Shown here piece after piece: positions 45,083 through 56,855 of a DNA stretch of 64,000 nt. The stretch comes from Pristionchus mayeri (taxonomy: Eukaryota > Nematoda > Chromadorea > Rhabditida > Neodiplogasteridae). The notes below the pieces were generated by a model. The model searched no databases. It saw nothing but the letters and a program-made list of their open reading frames with translations, and had not been told where the DNA came from. The translations under genes and the position numbers were made by a program. Every line of letters begins with the position of its first letter. The stretch's first letter is position 1. The DNA lies in the NCBI GenBank assembly GCA_036245805.1, contig BTRK01000004.1, positions 868,001-932,000 on the forward strand, given 5' to 3'.

Positions 45083-45961
45083 GGGTCTCCTGTAAAAATG
45101 TAGGAAAACGGCACGATTTTGCTACTAGGAAATATTTTATGTCACGAATTTCGATCAAACTTAGTTGATAGACATCATGGGGGGTCCGAAGAAGGTCTAT
45201 CCACTTGGTTTGGTCAAATTTGCACTATATCGATTTTTTTGATCTACACCTTCCAATTGCCGTAAATCGGTCAATTTTGATCGGACAGCGAACTTTTTTT
45301 TTGCATTTTGCTCGTATTCACGAGCTCTACAAATTTGTCAACATCTTCCAAAGAGACGGAAGACGTTTTCATGGTTATTTTTCCCAAAAACTGATTTTCC
45401 GACCCAGAAATCGATCGAATTTCATACTGTTGTATGAAATCCAATGATTTTTATTTTAAATATGGATTCTCCGGGTAAAATTAGGTGGGGTTAATGTTGA
45501 CCACTTTTCATATCTCTTACCCTTCAGTATCGATTTACTAAGTAAGTTCCCGAACATAGTCGTTTTTTCGAGAAAAACACATTTTCATTCATAACTCGCT
45601 TCAAAATGGTCCCTTCGAGAATTTAAAAAGTGAAATCGAAAGCTCTCAAAGAGACGGATAAAACGTTCCAGGAGGTTGAAAGTGGTACATCTTACCGTTT
45701 TTGAGATATTCGACAAAACTGAAAAAACGACAACAATAATTATCCTTCGCAAGTTTTAGTGTGTACAAGTCATTTTTGCGATAATTTCGCCATATTTAAA
45801 TCTTATGATAACATTCTTAATGTTTTATTATCTTTCCCATACAAAAACTAAGAAATTTAGCGAGAAGAGAACGGTCATATCGAATGGAAGTTACAATTAA
45901 ATTAACGAGCATTAAAATAAGATGAATAATGACGACCACGATTAAACAAGATGGATCATTG

Positions 45962-46143
45962 ATCAAATGCGTCAAATTTCGGATCAGATAGCTCAATAAG
46001 ATGAGGGTTGATGAACAGTAAATCCATGTTGTCGTGCATCCAATCGTAGAGATCATCAGACGTCACGACACGGTCAACCTCATCGAGCACGATCACTTCG
46101 TCCTCGATACTAGCTCCTTCCTCTTCAATTTCATTCTCCATAT
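45962..46143 (-). CDS. Mirrored acidic ORF in the left palindrome arm
   Basis: The complement of the right-arm coding sequence: from MENEIEEEG to KFDAFDQ and a stop at the outer side, followed by AATAAA on the minus strand at about 45824-45829. It lacks the basic N-terminal extension that the spacer provides on the plus strand. Confidence 0.5.
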
Positions 46144-46152
46144 CGGTAATCA

Positions 46153-46452
46153 ATGCTACTCGACCAGATCAAGAATCGAATCAGAACTCTACTCGCGAAG
46201 AAGAAGGATGATCAGAAGAAGGTGCACAGAAACAGGAACAGAAGAACCGTAGCATTGATTACCGATATGGAGAATGAAATTGAAGAGGAAGGAGCTAGTA
46301 TCGAGGACGAAGTGATCGTGCTCGATGAGGTTGACCGTGTCGTGACGTCTGATGATCTCTACGATTGGATGCACGACAACATGGATTTACTGTTCATCAA
46401 CCCTCATCTTATTGAGCTATCTGATCCGAAATTTGACGCATTTGATCAATGA
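46153..46452 (+). CDS. Acidic 99-residue ORF spanning spacer and right arm of a palindrome
   Basis: Open from ATG 46153 to TGA. Residues 1-33, from the unique spacer, are strongly basic (LLAKKKDDQKKVHRNRNRR). Residues from about 38 on, from the arm, are strongly acidic (MENEIEEEGASIEDEVIVLD) and end DLYDWMHDNMDLLFINPHLI and KFDAFDQ. Codon use looks natural and AATAAA follows at 46579-46584, so it could be expressed. There is no signal peptide or membrane helix. I recognise no family. It may be captured host coding sequence or an element-encoded protein. Confidence 0.55.
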   Translation: MLLDQIKNRIRTLLAKKKDDQKKVHRNRNRRTVALITDMENEIEEEGASIEDEVIVLDEVDRVVTSDDLYDWMHDNMDLLFINPHLIELSDPKFDAFDQ

Positions 46453-47314
46453 TCCATCTTGTTTAATCGTGGTCGTCATTATTCATCTTATTTTAATGCT
46501 CGTTAATTTAATTGTAACTTCCATTCGATATGACCGTTCTCTTCTCGCTAAATTTCTTAGTTTTTGTATGGGAAAGATAATAAAACATTAAGAATGTTAT
46601 CATAAGATTTAAATATGGCGAAATTATCGCAAAAATGACTTGTACACACTAAAACTTGCGAAGGATAATTATTGTTGTCGTTTTTTCAGTTTTGTCGAAT
46701 ATCTCAAAAACGGTAAGATGTACCACTTTCAACCTCCTGGAACGTTTTATCCGTCTCTTTGAGAGCTTTCGATTTCACTTTTTAAATTCTCGAAGGGACC
46801 ATTTTGAAGCGAGTTATGAATGAAAATGTGTTTTTCTCGAAAAAACGACTATGTTCGGGAACTTACTTAGTAAATCGATACTGAAGGGTAAGAGATATGA
46901 AAAGTGGTCAACATTAACCCCACCTAATTTTACCCGGAGAATCCATATTTAAAATAAAAATCATTGGATTTCATACTACAGTATGAAATTCGATCGATTT
47001 CTGGGTCGGAAAATCAGTTTTTGGGAAAAATAACCATGAAAACGTCTTCCGTCTCTTTGGAAGACGTTGACAAATTTGTAGAGCTCGTGAATACGAGCAA
47101 AATGCAAAAAAAAAGTTCGCTGTCCGATCAAAATTGACCGATTTACGGCAATTGGAAGGTGTAGATCAAAAAAATCGATAAAGTGAAATTTGACCAAACC
47201 ATGTGGATAGACCTTCTTCGGACCCCCCATGATGTCTATCAACCAAGTTTGATCGAAATCCGTGACATAAAATATTTCTAGTAGCCAGCGTTCCTACATT
47301 TTTACAGGAGACCC

Positions 47315-47670
47315 GTGTTATGTCGTCCATTGGTTCGTTTTTATGTAATTCTAGAAATGTTCTCTGAATTCATGAGCAAGTTGAGCTACACTAGCGTACA
47401 ACCAAGATTAGACCTGTGGTCAAGGAAAACAAATTGTATTTCCTACTATAGTACATCCCGTGGATTTCTTTGTGTAGCATTTGTGACACTCAAAAGTTTT
47501 CGTTGTCATATCGTTAGGGATTTATCGTAGCTCACTCGTGTAAATATTGACTTAATACTATTACGTATTTCGAGAAAATTTCACTATCGTGACAAAATGA
47601 TAAATTTCTTAAAATTATGTATTTGCCAACTTCCGCGTTTACTGTAGTTATTCTGTATACTCAGATCAAG
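47315..47670. other. Gene-free stretch between FB2 and mariner
   Basis: About 350 bp without a supported feature. Confidence 0.4.
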
Positions 47671-47672
47671 TA

Positions 47673-48914
47673 TTGGGGTGTCCGGAAAGTTCCTATAATT
47701 TTTTGTTTTTATTTTTTATTCAATGCTTTACAATTCTCAGTGACCAATGTATGCCCCCTTCTTTCTCACTACCTCCCTCCAGCGATTGGGCAGGGTCTCG
47801 ATTCCTCTCTTCCAGAATGCGTGTTTCTTCGAGACCGCCCAGTTCACGAAAGCCCTCACAACTTCATCTCGATTCTTGAACTTCTTTCCTTTGCAGAAGT
47901 CAGAGAGAGAGCGGAAGCAGTGGTAGTCGCATGGGGAGAGATCCGGGGAATACGGTGGATGGGGAATCCTCTCGATCTTCAGCTCGTCCATTTTCTTCTG
48001 GGTCATCTTCGCTCGATGTGGGCGAGCATTGTCCATCAGAAGAAGAATTTTGCCCTGGTTCAGGAGTCTGGGAGGGACTCTGATCGCGACATCTTCCAGT
48101 TGTTCAGAGAATAGGTCGACATTGATGCTGGTGCCAGGGGCGAGGATCTCCCAGTAGATGGGACCGAGCACTGAGAAGAAGAAGCAGAGGAGTTCCTTTT
48201 TTCCGTGCTCTTCCTTCTTCGGGACGGGCGTGGGCTTCTCATCTGCATCCACCCATTGCAGTCTCCTCACAGGGTTATCGTACGTGATCCACTTCTCATC
48301 TGTAGCGATGATGGAATTGACCCATCGAAGATTGGATCTACGATGGAGTAATTCCCGACAGACTTGAACACGATTTTTCAGCTGTTCGGGGGAGAGGTCA
48401 CGGGGAATCACTTGTGGGAGTTTCGGCTTCTTCCCAGATCGATGGAGGATATCGGACACCGTTGATCTGGGAGTACCAGTATCCTTCTTCAACTCACGCA
48501 CACTGGCCATGGGCTTGCGCTTCAGTGTGCGGAGAACGAGAGGCTGATCGAGGGAGGGAGGGCGTCCAGAGCGGGGTTGATCATCGAGACCAAACTCCCT
48601 TTTCTTGAAGCGGGAGAACCACTTATAGCAGAAGGGTATGGAGGGGGCATCAGCTCCTTCCGACTGGGCCAGGGCAGAGTGGGCCTCCTTCACGGATCGA
48701 CCAAGACGGTAGTAATGAAGTAAAACTGCTCGGAGGTAGAGATGGGAGTCCATCACAAGAATCAATATAGCAACTAGGAGACTGATTAAATCCGCTCACT
48801 ACTCAACGTCAGAATGATGCAATACATTGTTGACAAACAGATTGCGCAATCACTGCATTTGATCGCGAACTGACTTTTTTCCGAAGCATTATACGAACTT
48901 TCCGGACACTCCAA
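47673..48914 (-). mobile_element. Mariner transposon copy 2, structurally intact
   Basis: 1242 bp with terminal repeats TTGGGGTGTCCGGAAAGTTC and complement (one mismatch, GGACACTCC, at the right end) and TA on both sides. It is exactly 13 bp longer than copy 1, accounted for by the 6- and 7-bp deletions in copy 1. The encoded transposase is uninterrupted. The right end lies 9 bp before the start codon of the srsx gene at 48924. Confidence 0.96.
47737..48753 (-). CDS. Mariner transposase, uninterrupted
   Basis: 338 residues from ATG at 48753. The N-terminal half has two helix-turn-helix-like regions (GRSVKEAHSAL; TPRSTVSDILHRSG). The catalytic DD34D triad is complete: D in ATDEKW, D in LLMDNARPH and D in SPCDYH, 34 residues after the second. 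It also has the linker WVDADEKP and a C-terminal IETLPNRWREVV block typical of the family. It cuts and pastes the element at TA sites in the nucleus. Since the terminal repeats are also present, this copy could be active; that is inference. Confidence 0.95.
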   Translation of the reverse strand: MDSHLYLRAVLLHYYRLGRSVKEAHSALAQSEGADAPSIPFCYKWFSRFKKREFGLDDQPRSGRPPSLDQPLVLRTLKRKPMASVRELKKDTGTPRSTVSDILHRSGKKPKLPQVIPRDLSPEQLKNRVQVCRELLHRRSNLRWVNSIIATDEKWITYDNPVRRLQWVDADEKPTPVPKKEEHGKKELLCFFFSVLGPIYWEILAPGTSINVDLFSEQLEDVAIRVPPRLLNQGKILLLMDNARPHRAKMTQKKMDELKIERIPHPPYSPDLSPCDYHCFRSLSDFCKGKKFKNRDEVVRAFVNWAVSKKHAFWKRGIETLPNRWREVVRKKGAYIGH

Positions 48915-48923
48915 TACAATAGA

Positions 48924-51018
48924 ATGGAAGGAATCGACGACTTTCACTTCAACCTCGCGCGTTCAATCGAATTCGTGGTCATCATTTTGTGTCTTTTCGG
49001 GCAATTCGCTAACTTCCTCATCGTGTTTTCTACGGTGAAGACAAAGTGAGAGCTAAAAAAAATATGAATTTTATTACATCTAATTTGTTTAATATTAACA
49101 TTACAATGCTGAACAGATCAATGCGTTCCACTTGCAATCTTCTTATTTCGATATGTGCAATTGGCGACATTTTGCATCAAGTGAGCTGCGTGATAATGAA
49201 TGTAATCGTTTGATAAGCAATTACAGATCGGTGGTATTCTTGCTCCACTTTCAATATTCTTCAATTTTTCTCTCGAAATGAGCAGATCTATTTGTATTTG
49301 CATAATGGTTTTGTTCATTTTCTTTTTCTTTACGTAATTTTATTTTAGTTCCTCCCGGAGATGGGTATATCGATCGGATATGCGTGCATATTATTGATTG
49401 GAGCTGATCGAATGATCTCTGTTCCTTTCAAAATGCGCTATCGAACTTTCAACACTCTGTATTATCATACCGTTTGGCAGAAAATGCAAGTATGAATCAT
49501 TTTCAAATATCGTAGGTGCTGGGTACACTAATTATTGGTTCTTGCGTATATACTGGCTATTTGATGGCGGCTTACTATCAACCAGGGTGGGCAATCAAAC
49601 AAAGTAATAAGCAAAAACTCGGGTATGATCGAGATAATGATAAAAACTGTTCCCCGTTACTTTTGACATGTATTAAAAATCGCTCTAAACTACTGAATAA
49701 TTCTCGCAGACATGTTGTTTGTGGGATCTTGCCTCCTTTCTCGGATGGCCTTGCCTATTTCACCTTCGCAATTGTCGTCCTCAACCTCACGAGTGCTTTC
49801 GTTTACTTGGTTACTTGGATTGGACTTCGCGCGCATGGTGGTTCGTCTACCAGTTCGGAATTTGGCTAATGCATCATAGCTTCGCACTCGCTAAACTGGC
49901 AACTAGTGTAGAGATTATGGAGTCCGTTGTTTTGTTCCCCGAGCTCTAGGTCGTATTGTTGATTGCGTGTTCATGGATCAATTTTCAGAGAGAAAAATAA
50001 GTATACATTTAGATTCGGTCGCTATGAAGAGTAGTATCAGATCACTGTTAATAATAGTGGCCATCGACGTCTCCGGATGGTTTATAACGCCTATTTTCAT
50101 CCATGCAGTACTGCACTCGGATCTTGATTGCAAGTACACAATTCGGATAATCATCTCTTCATTTCCCACCAGAGAACGAGAAACGATATCACGGGCTTCT
50201 TATTCTCAAGAAAATCTAGACCAATCGAGTGGAGAGATAGGTTATAGAATGAAGAGAGCGTGGTACTCTCTAACTTTTTTAAACCACATTATACAGTACA
50301 TGCTAATCGCCTTGCCCATATGCGGCCGCGGCGGCCCGCGGATGCCCGCGGATCGATTTCGCGGGAAAATGAGTTAAGTTCATGCAATGAATTGTTCATT
50401 TTTGAATTCCTCATGCGATTTCGCATCGGATTCACTACTATAATATATTAATTTTATCAAAGACAAGTTTTTGAGGGGGTTCGATTCGGAGTGACCACGG
50501 CTACAGTACTCCCGAAAATGATCCCTCCATTTTGGGGTCTTTATGACTTTCTTTAGGGTATTGAAGAGTTTGCAAACTTGGATCGCGTTCGAAAACTGAC
50601 CCGAAAAATTCTAGACACAAAAACGGTGGGAATATGTTCGGGAGTACGGTAGCCCTGATCACTTTGAATTGACCTCCCTCAAAAAATGCCCCATTATGAA
50701 ATAGTGATTCCGATGCGAAATCGCATGAGGAATTCAAAAATGAACAATTCATTGCATGAACTATACTCATTTTCCCGCAAAATCGATCCGCGGGCATCCG
50801 CGGTCCGCGGCGATATTCATAAACATTGCGCTTTCTTCAAAACTTTTTATTTATTATTTCACAAGGTGGGAGTTTTCGAATCTTTTTGCTCAATTTCTTA
50901 ATTGAACTCAGTTTTTACGAATTCATTTCACATTTACAGCACTGAGTATCGATCTGCATTCAAGGCTTCGTTTCGAAAGTGGAAAACCTCCACTACAACC
51001 GTCACTAACGAAATTTAA
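48924..51018 (+). CDS. srsx: srsx-family chemoreceptor, probably disrupted
   Basis: Exons 48924-49045, 49117-49180, 49349-49489, 49516-49586, 49710-49837, 49989-50133, about 50808-50865 and 50940-51018. Family marks: helix one with VVIILCLFGQFANFLIVFST; MRSTCNLLISICAIGDILHQ (the srsx helix-two signature); IGADRMISVPF after helix three; YFTFAIVVLNLTSAFVYLV; SIRSLLIIVAIDVSGWFITP (helix six); IFINIALSSKLFIYYFT (helix seven); STEYRSAF tail. A palindromic element in intron 6 is cut off exactly at the helix-seven exon, and no AG acceptor remains before that exon, so correct splicing looks impossible. A mariner ends 9 bp before the ATG. Probably a recent pseudogene. Confidence 0.87.
50168..50278. 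repeat. Hairpin MITE family A, diverged copy
   Basis: CCAGAGAACGAGAAACGATA to GAATGAAGAGAGCGTGGTA keeps parts of the family A arms but with many changes. It lies in intron 6 of the srsx gene. Confidence 0.55.
50293..50811. mobile_element. Palindromic element with CAGTACRTGCTAATCG ends, right end truncated
   Basis: Left end TACAGTACATGCTAATCGCC, then GC-rich text (CCCGCGGATGCCCGCGGATC). The complementary right arm stops at CCGCGGTCCGCGG, short of the terminal sequence, and passes straight into receptor exon text (ATATTCATAAACATTGC). The sister copy nested at 60788-61295 has both ends. Confidence 0.85.
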
Positions 51019-52156
51019 CGGTGTAAAACAGCGTATAGTGACTTAATAGTCCTTAACAACTTCGTTCACGTGTACATAATCATGTATTTATTTAAATTGT
51101 TGTACGCATATACTCAACCTTGAATTGCCAATCCTAATTAATATCCAATAAGCCGCTCGTTCTGTGTATGACGGTCAATCTAAGGGGATACATATAACAC
51201 ACCGAGGTACATACATTTATATGTAGGTCTGCCTATAGTTATCTACATTCTCAACATTGCAGCTATTGTAAGCTACACTACAGTATGAATTGTATCTGCT
51301 CGAAGATTGTCATTTGACGAAGGATGCGATCAAACACTAGGGAAAATGGGTGGTGTGAGAGTGTCAGCAGCAGTAAACAAGAAATACAAAAAAAGTGAAC
51401 TTTATTCCATATCTTTTTTTCTCATTTACTAGAGTCTCATCACCTAAACTCTCGCATCTGAACCGGCCCAGAGAGAGAGAGTGCACATTTACATGAAAAT
51501 TAAACAAATGTACGGAATCTGGCGTATGAGGTGTACAGTTGTTATTGTGATATTGTCTGCCATGAAATGAGGGGCTGTCTCTGAATATATCATTGTGCCA
51601 TATGCTGCTCATTGGTGCTGTTTTCCAATCTTCGCATTACGATGCTTTTGATTAATGCCAAGATTCATATTTTTTCGAGCACAGGCAATCTGTTTTATCA
51701 TCTCGCCAACTCAGTTGTCCCTCCTCGCCATAGAGAGAACCTTGTAGAAGGATTATTGCTGCAAAGGCGTTCGTTTATAGGAAAAGGAAAACAATTAAAT
51801 GGTAGGGAATATAAGCGCGAGTGGGGTATGAATTTGTGTGGAGTTACATATATTTCTGATTTATTTGTGTCCCCGTCATGTTTTCTGATCTTTCGCCGCC
51901 CTTTGATGAAGTGATTCGAGCGCCCGTGCACTACTGATTTGCAAAAGCAGTAGTGAAAAGAATATACCAGCTTGTTTAGAATCGAAAATAACCCCCAGGA
52001 CCAATTTTTAAGCTAAACCTAGGTTCATTTTCTTTGTTTTTTGTTTAAACTGCACATTGGAGATGTTCGTCGTATTTGTATTTTCATGTTGATACTAATG
52101 GGTTCTGATGTACGTATTTTTTGCCGGTTCCGTCGCATCTGAATATCAGCCGCCTA
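51019..52156. other. Gene-free intergenic region
   Basis: Contains open frames up to 100 codons near 51.6-51.9 kb but no signal, domain or splice support. A GA-rich run lies at about 51470-51484. I see nothing else. Confidence 0.4.
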
Positions 52157-54352
52157 ATGGATGACTTTCCCTTACGAATCGATCTGTTTCTAACCTGCAT
52201 CGAGTATGCAAATGCAGGTGTTTTTGTCAAGGCTTTCCAATAATAACGTTGTTTTTTTCAGCAACTGGATTGCTATCAAATTCAATGCTACTCTTCGCAA
52301 TCTCAAAATTTTCTGGCACCCACCTGGGAGCCTACAAATACTTGCTTAAAATTTTCACCATCTACGATTTGTTCTTTGTGGTATTTCGTCTGTTTTCACG
52401 ACCGGTAAGCAACCATTGTTTTGCTCATATTAAAATGTGAAAACTAAATGACTAAAACATTAAAAATTGTAAAAAACTGTTGACTATATTTGTTGCGCTT
52501 GTTTATCGTTAAATATGCGTGTTTAAAATGGTAATTTCTATAAGTTTGATGCCAGGGATGAACTGGGGCCATTAAGAAAAAATATATGCTCAAAATCAAT
52601 ATTATTGATGTTATTTCTTAGTGTGAGGTGCTCGTCGGCAACACGCAAGGAATCGTCACGGACACTCCTCTTGACGACAGGGTGTGTTATTTTTGGTGCA
52701 ATTATTTATTTGTGATACAAACCTGATTCAATCAATCATTGCAAACAATTTGCATATTTAGACATTCACTGCCCTATACGCTGCCCTACAATCTGTGCCT
52801 TTCAATCTGCTCGTCATCCACTTTCTCTATCGCTACTGGGCCGTTTGCCGACCGCATCTTACGAGTCTATTCAGAAATACAATTTTCGTATTGTTTCTGG
52901 TCACGGAAACCGTTGGAGAAGTCGGTATATGGTAATTATTTTGAGATCTTTTTCAGCCTCGTGGTTAGATATTTTTGGATTATGCATTACGTATGTTGTT
53001 GTGGATCCCGTGTTATTTTCCGCTCAGGTACGTTCTATGCCAATACGGTGCTTCTGGGCAGGAGGACTCTGTCGGCAGGAGAGCCGTAGTTGACGAGTAT
53101 GAAAGAATGTATGGGAAGCGAATTGAGCATGCTTGGCTAGTATTCGATCATTGGGTATGTTTCTGCATCATTCAATTGTGATGTTTCGATATGATTTCAG
53201 CGCGATAACCAGTTTGATGCCACTCTGATTGCTACTATTGTCGTCATGAATATCGTTGCATTCACGCTGATCAGCATCACGGCATCTTTAGCATGCTTAG
53301 CCTATTATCACATCCACGCGATGACCAAGATATCACCGAATGCTGTATACTTACCGAAGAAGCTATTGATAGCACTGTGTGTGCAGGTAAGGTAGCATAT
53401 TCATTTACTATATTTCGATTTTCTCACACCCAAGAATAGCTAGAAAGCATATCGTATATGAGAAAAGGATAAAGCCTTTGGGAAATATAGATCCTGACCA
53501 AGTATTTTTAAAGCAGAAAATATTAATAATTTCAGAATTGTTTTTCAAAATTTTGAGAGGTCTCCTAATCCTTACAGGCAGCTGTGCCATCAGTGCTCGT
53601 CTACATTCCCTACCTTCTCTCCATGAACATTCCCCTGCTCGGCGTATCCATGACCTTCATTCACAACATTAGGTAACGCATATCGCCATCCTCCTCCCTC
53701 CGACCCAACTAGTGATGAGTTCACGTGTAATAACTATCTTGATCTGCGTACTATGTGCGCAATTCGGGGCGAGAAATACGGCATTGCATCCACGAGTCGT
53801 GAACGAGGAATGGGATTAGACACGATCTCGAAAATTGATCAATTACCCGAGATAGTCGAAAAGACGCGGTGCACAATCTCGGAAGTGTCGAACACGCGAG
53901 AGAGCGCGAATAATGAATAGAGTCATTTCTTGCGAGGTCATCTCACTTAACTCACTTCAACAAGCGCGAAAAGTGTCCATTATCGTCAAACATCAGTGCA
54001 CCCGTGACCGCCTTTTTCCCGACCTGGGACGCCGTCGTGATGATACTTCTGCTGCCCGATTATCGTAGAGGATTGGCAGGTGCAAAACTATCGATTGGTC
54101 GGATGAGAAGTATGACGCCATGCAGCCTTTAATATATTAAAGGCTGCATGACGTCGTGGTTCTCATCCGAGCTAATGCAGATTAGACACATGATTTGTAA
54201 ATTAAATGGATCATGAGGGTATTTTTACAAGCGTTCAGAGTGAGGAAAATCAATCAGAATAGCAAACTCCGTTTGCAGGAATGGTGCGAAGGAAGAGAAA
54301 GATTACGCTTCCAAGTGGCGCGTTCGTGAGCCCGGGCCGAAGCCATCCCTGA
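52157..54352 (+). CDS. Str-superfamily chemoreceptor, complete
   Basis: Ten exons: 52157-52217, 52262-52404, 52622-52681, 52762-52924, 52957-53027, 53062-53154, 53201-53386, 53578-53672, 53997-54079 and 54279-54352, all in phase, about 342 residues. Visible: GLLSNSMLLFAI; GAYKYLLKIFTIYDLFFVV; PFNLLVIHFLYRYWAV (end of helix three); DIFGLCITYVVVDPVLF; ATLIATIVVMNIVAFTLISI; KKLLIALCVQAAVPSVLVYI; FFPTWDAVVMILLLPDYRRG, the helix-seven and DYR signature. One intron is only 34 bp. It has a different exon plan from the five str-like genes, so it is another branch (Str or Srj type). A family D hairpin lies in the last intron. No lesion was seen. Confidence 0.92.
54096..54173. repeat. Hairpin MITE family D, clear copy
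   Basis: GGATGAGAAGTATGACGCCATGC to the complement ending GTTCTCATCC, centred on TTTAATATATTAAA. It lies in the last intron of the 52157-54352 receptor. Confidence 0.88.
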
Positions 54353-54682
54353 TATTAGCCCGATTGTGCAACAAATCGACAAAGTTTAGCAAAAATAGCA
54401 TCCATACATCAATTGTGACAATTTGTTTACGGATCGGAATTTTTTTGTAAACTACTGATTATTATCATTATTTATCCATTAACCAAGGTCTGGGCCTGAT
54501 GGACTACTAATTATGATATTACTAATTATGGGATATTATGAGAGAACTACTATTTATGAGACATGCCAAATCCAGAAAGAGAAAGACCTATGCGTGTAAC
54601 AGAAACGGTGAGTCTTATTTTTATGTGCCAGAATGATTCAGGGAATTAACTGATATGATCTTACTGAGCAGTGATTGATTGA

Positions 54683-56855
54683 CTAACTAGTCCCTCTGTG
54701 CTCCACTGAAGATCCCATTCCTGCTGTCTGACAAGGCAATCGGAACAACCGGATTACGGCAATTCGGAATTTCACAATAAAGAATACGACGAAAAAGGCG
54801 TCGATGGAGGGAAAAATTGCAGTGGTTAAGAAGAGAACATTGCCAAAGGCGCCCAAATTGAGTCCTGAATACGCATTTACAAATATTTTGATTTCAGCAA
54901 TGTGTACCAGTTACTGCTCCAGTGAGCAGAATCAGCGACAGGGGTGCGTAGGAGAAGAGGCACGGGACGGCTGTCTGAAGTGGTGTTGTTGTTATTGTCA
55001 TGTTGTTGTTTTTGTTATATTTTTGCTTTGATGCGCCACCTGTATGAGGAGGGCGCGGAATAGCTGCCGGTGCATTCTCTGCGTCGTAGGAGTGAGAACT
55101 GTGTCTGCGGATCTGGAAAGAGAAGACATGGGGCTAATCTAAGCATTTAACCGAATTCCCAAGATGAAACTATCAATCCAAGTGAATCCGCCAAATAGAG
55201 TAGTCTATTTTTCGGTAGAAATCCCGTGGAAACGGAAAGATACGGTGGATTGAAAGATCAAGTCATGTGGCAATAATAGGTAGAGTAATTATCACTGATG
55301 GGATGCGTGAGGATAAAAATAGAAGAGATAGTCTATGACTACTACAGATTAAGGCATCGACTGCTATTTGACCGCACTCCTTTTGCATTCAGACGCACTC
55401 ACTCATGAAATCACACTAAACGACCAAATTTGGTCTTTCAAAGTCGCAGACTCGTGATTCATCTCTACATTATAGTCGCTTCCGAGTGCATGCACTGCTC
55501 ATGGACCTAGACGACTACTTCAATAATAATATCCGTTTGAGATATTTCATGTAATGGTGTTCAAAAATTGAGGGTAAACGTTCAAAAAAACGCACTTGAT
55601 GGCAGCATTCGTCTGATAGATGCATAAAACGATAACTGTCGCAGTTCCCGCGAAGAGAGACAAACAGATCAGAATGGAGATGGTCGACTCCGCACTCCAA
55701 CGCATCTCTCCAGTCAGTGGATCACGCCTCTGCATTTCTTTTTACACCTCATTTCGATTCCACTTCTTCTTTCCACATTGTTTTCCCAACCATGAAGTCC
55801 ATGTGACTTCTATTCCGATTTCAATCATACGTGGACGCAAACTCACTCTCACGGCGAGCACTGTGAAGCCAGAACGGGGATCCGTGAGATCGTTCCCGTA
55901 CAGGTGCCGAACCTCTGCTGGTACCAGTGCCCTGAACCAGGATCTATAAACGAACCCGAAACCATAATGGAACCATATCCCGGAACCGTATACGAACCTG
56001 GTCTCGTTTCTGGGCGTCATTCCTACAGCGACCGTAACTACGAAGCCTGCTATGTAGAAGACGTAGATGAGGATGGCGATCAGAATCCAGTACGCCCTCG
56101 ACCAGTAGTCGGTGAAGGATGAGCCAATGCCACTAAATATTTGCGATCATGAAGCATCTTAAGTCAAGTAGGAAGTGATGTTTAAAAGAGTTCCGTTATG
56201 CAGGTAAGTCTGAGACACACCGTATTTTGGAGTGAGAGTGAAAGTAGCACCTTGTGACGGTCTTGTATCGATAGACGAAGTGGTAGGCAAGCACGAGAAA
56301 CGTCTGGCAGTACGTGGCGATGAAAGCCAGGCAGAGAGGAGTGTCGAGAGATACTGAAAACGCATTTTTGTGGCTCGTTGAAGCAACATGCCGATGGGCC
56401 AAACCAACCTCCGTAGAGCATAATTTCCGACTTGCGCGGGAAGAAGTAGAAGCCCGTGGAGGTCATGTGGACGTACTAAAGCATAAAGTCGTAACAAAGT
56501 AGAAAGTGAACTAAAAAAAATCAAACCGGCTGGAGCGTAGCGTGCCCGATCGTCGTTGAAATATCACAGACAGCAAAGAATGCGAGCAAATATCGATAAG
56601 AACCTGCAATTCCGAGATTAGTTCGGTAATTGCTACCGTAATGACTTACTAATGAGCGTTACTAATGAGAATAATGAAGTAGGGTTCTATTTTTCCGATG
56701 TAGTGCGTCCAAATCGTACCAATTTGCTCGGCTGTTGTTGTGGCGATGATGTAGAGCAGGAGGCAATTGGAGAAGATGGAGACAGTGGTTGTTGTGCCAA
56801 TGAAGACGCCGTGGAAGGGATCGGCGAAGAACCACGAGTAGGGAGGAATAGGCAT
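54683..56855 (-). CDS. str: Str-like chemoreceptor, complete
   Basis: Ten minus-strand exons: 56720-56855, 56527-56603, 56409-56475, 56251-56353, 55998-56132, 55847-55931, 55596-55729, 55040-55112, 54908-54974 and 54683-54864, all in phase, about 352 residues. Helices: VFIGTTTTVSIFSNCLLLYI; YRYLLAFFAVCDI; TFLVLAYHFVYRY; WILIAILIYVFYIAGFVV; ISILICLSLFAGTATVIVL; LFRALLIQTAVPCLFSYAPL; FLTTAIFPSIDAFFVVFFIV followed by KFRIAVIRLFRL. The exon plan is shared with the genes at 30754, 35104, 42261 and 58600. It is the cleanest member together with the 30754 gene. Sensory GPCR by family; ligand unknown. Confidence 0.94.

Larger units (their letters stand above)
45083..47314. mobile_element. Foldback element FB2, 2.2-kb near-perfect palindrome
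   Basis: Starts GGGTCTCCTGTAAAAATGTA and ends with its near-exact complement. The arms of about 1.07 kb flank a unique spacer of about 90 bp at roughly 46157-46248. The arms are almost base-for-base identical, implying very recent origin or arm homogenisation. Each arm contains the coding sequence of an acidic peptide and an AATAAA signal, oriented outward from the centre. A shorter relative without the ORF lies at 33611-34759. Confidence 0.95.

Noticed and set aside
47617..48114. A 165-codon plus-strand ORF in the mariner
   Set aside because: It is the antisense shadow of the transposase; the same shadow appears in copy 1.
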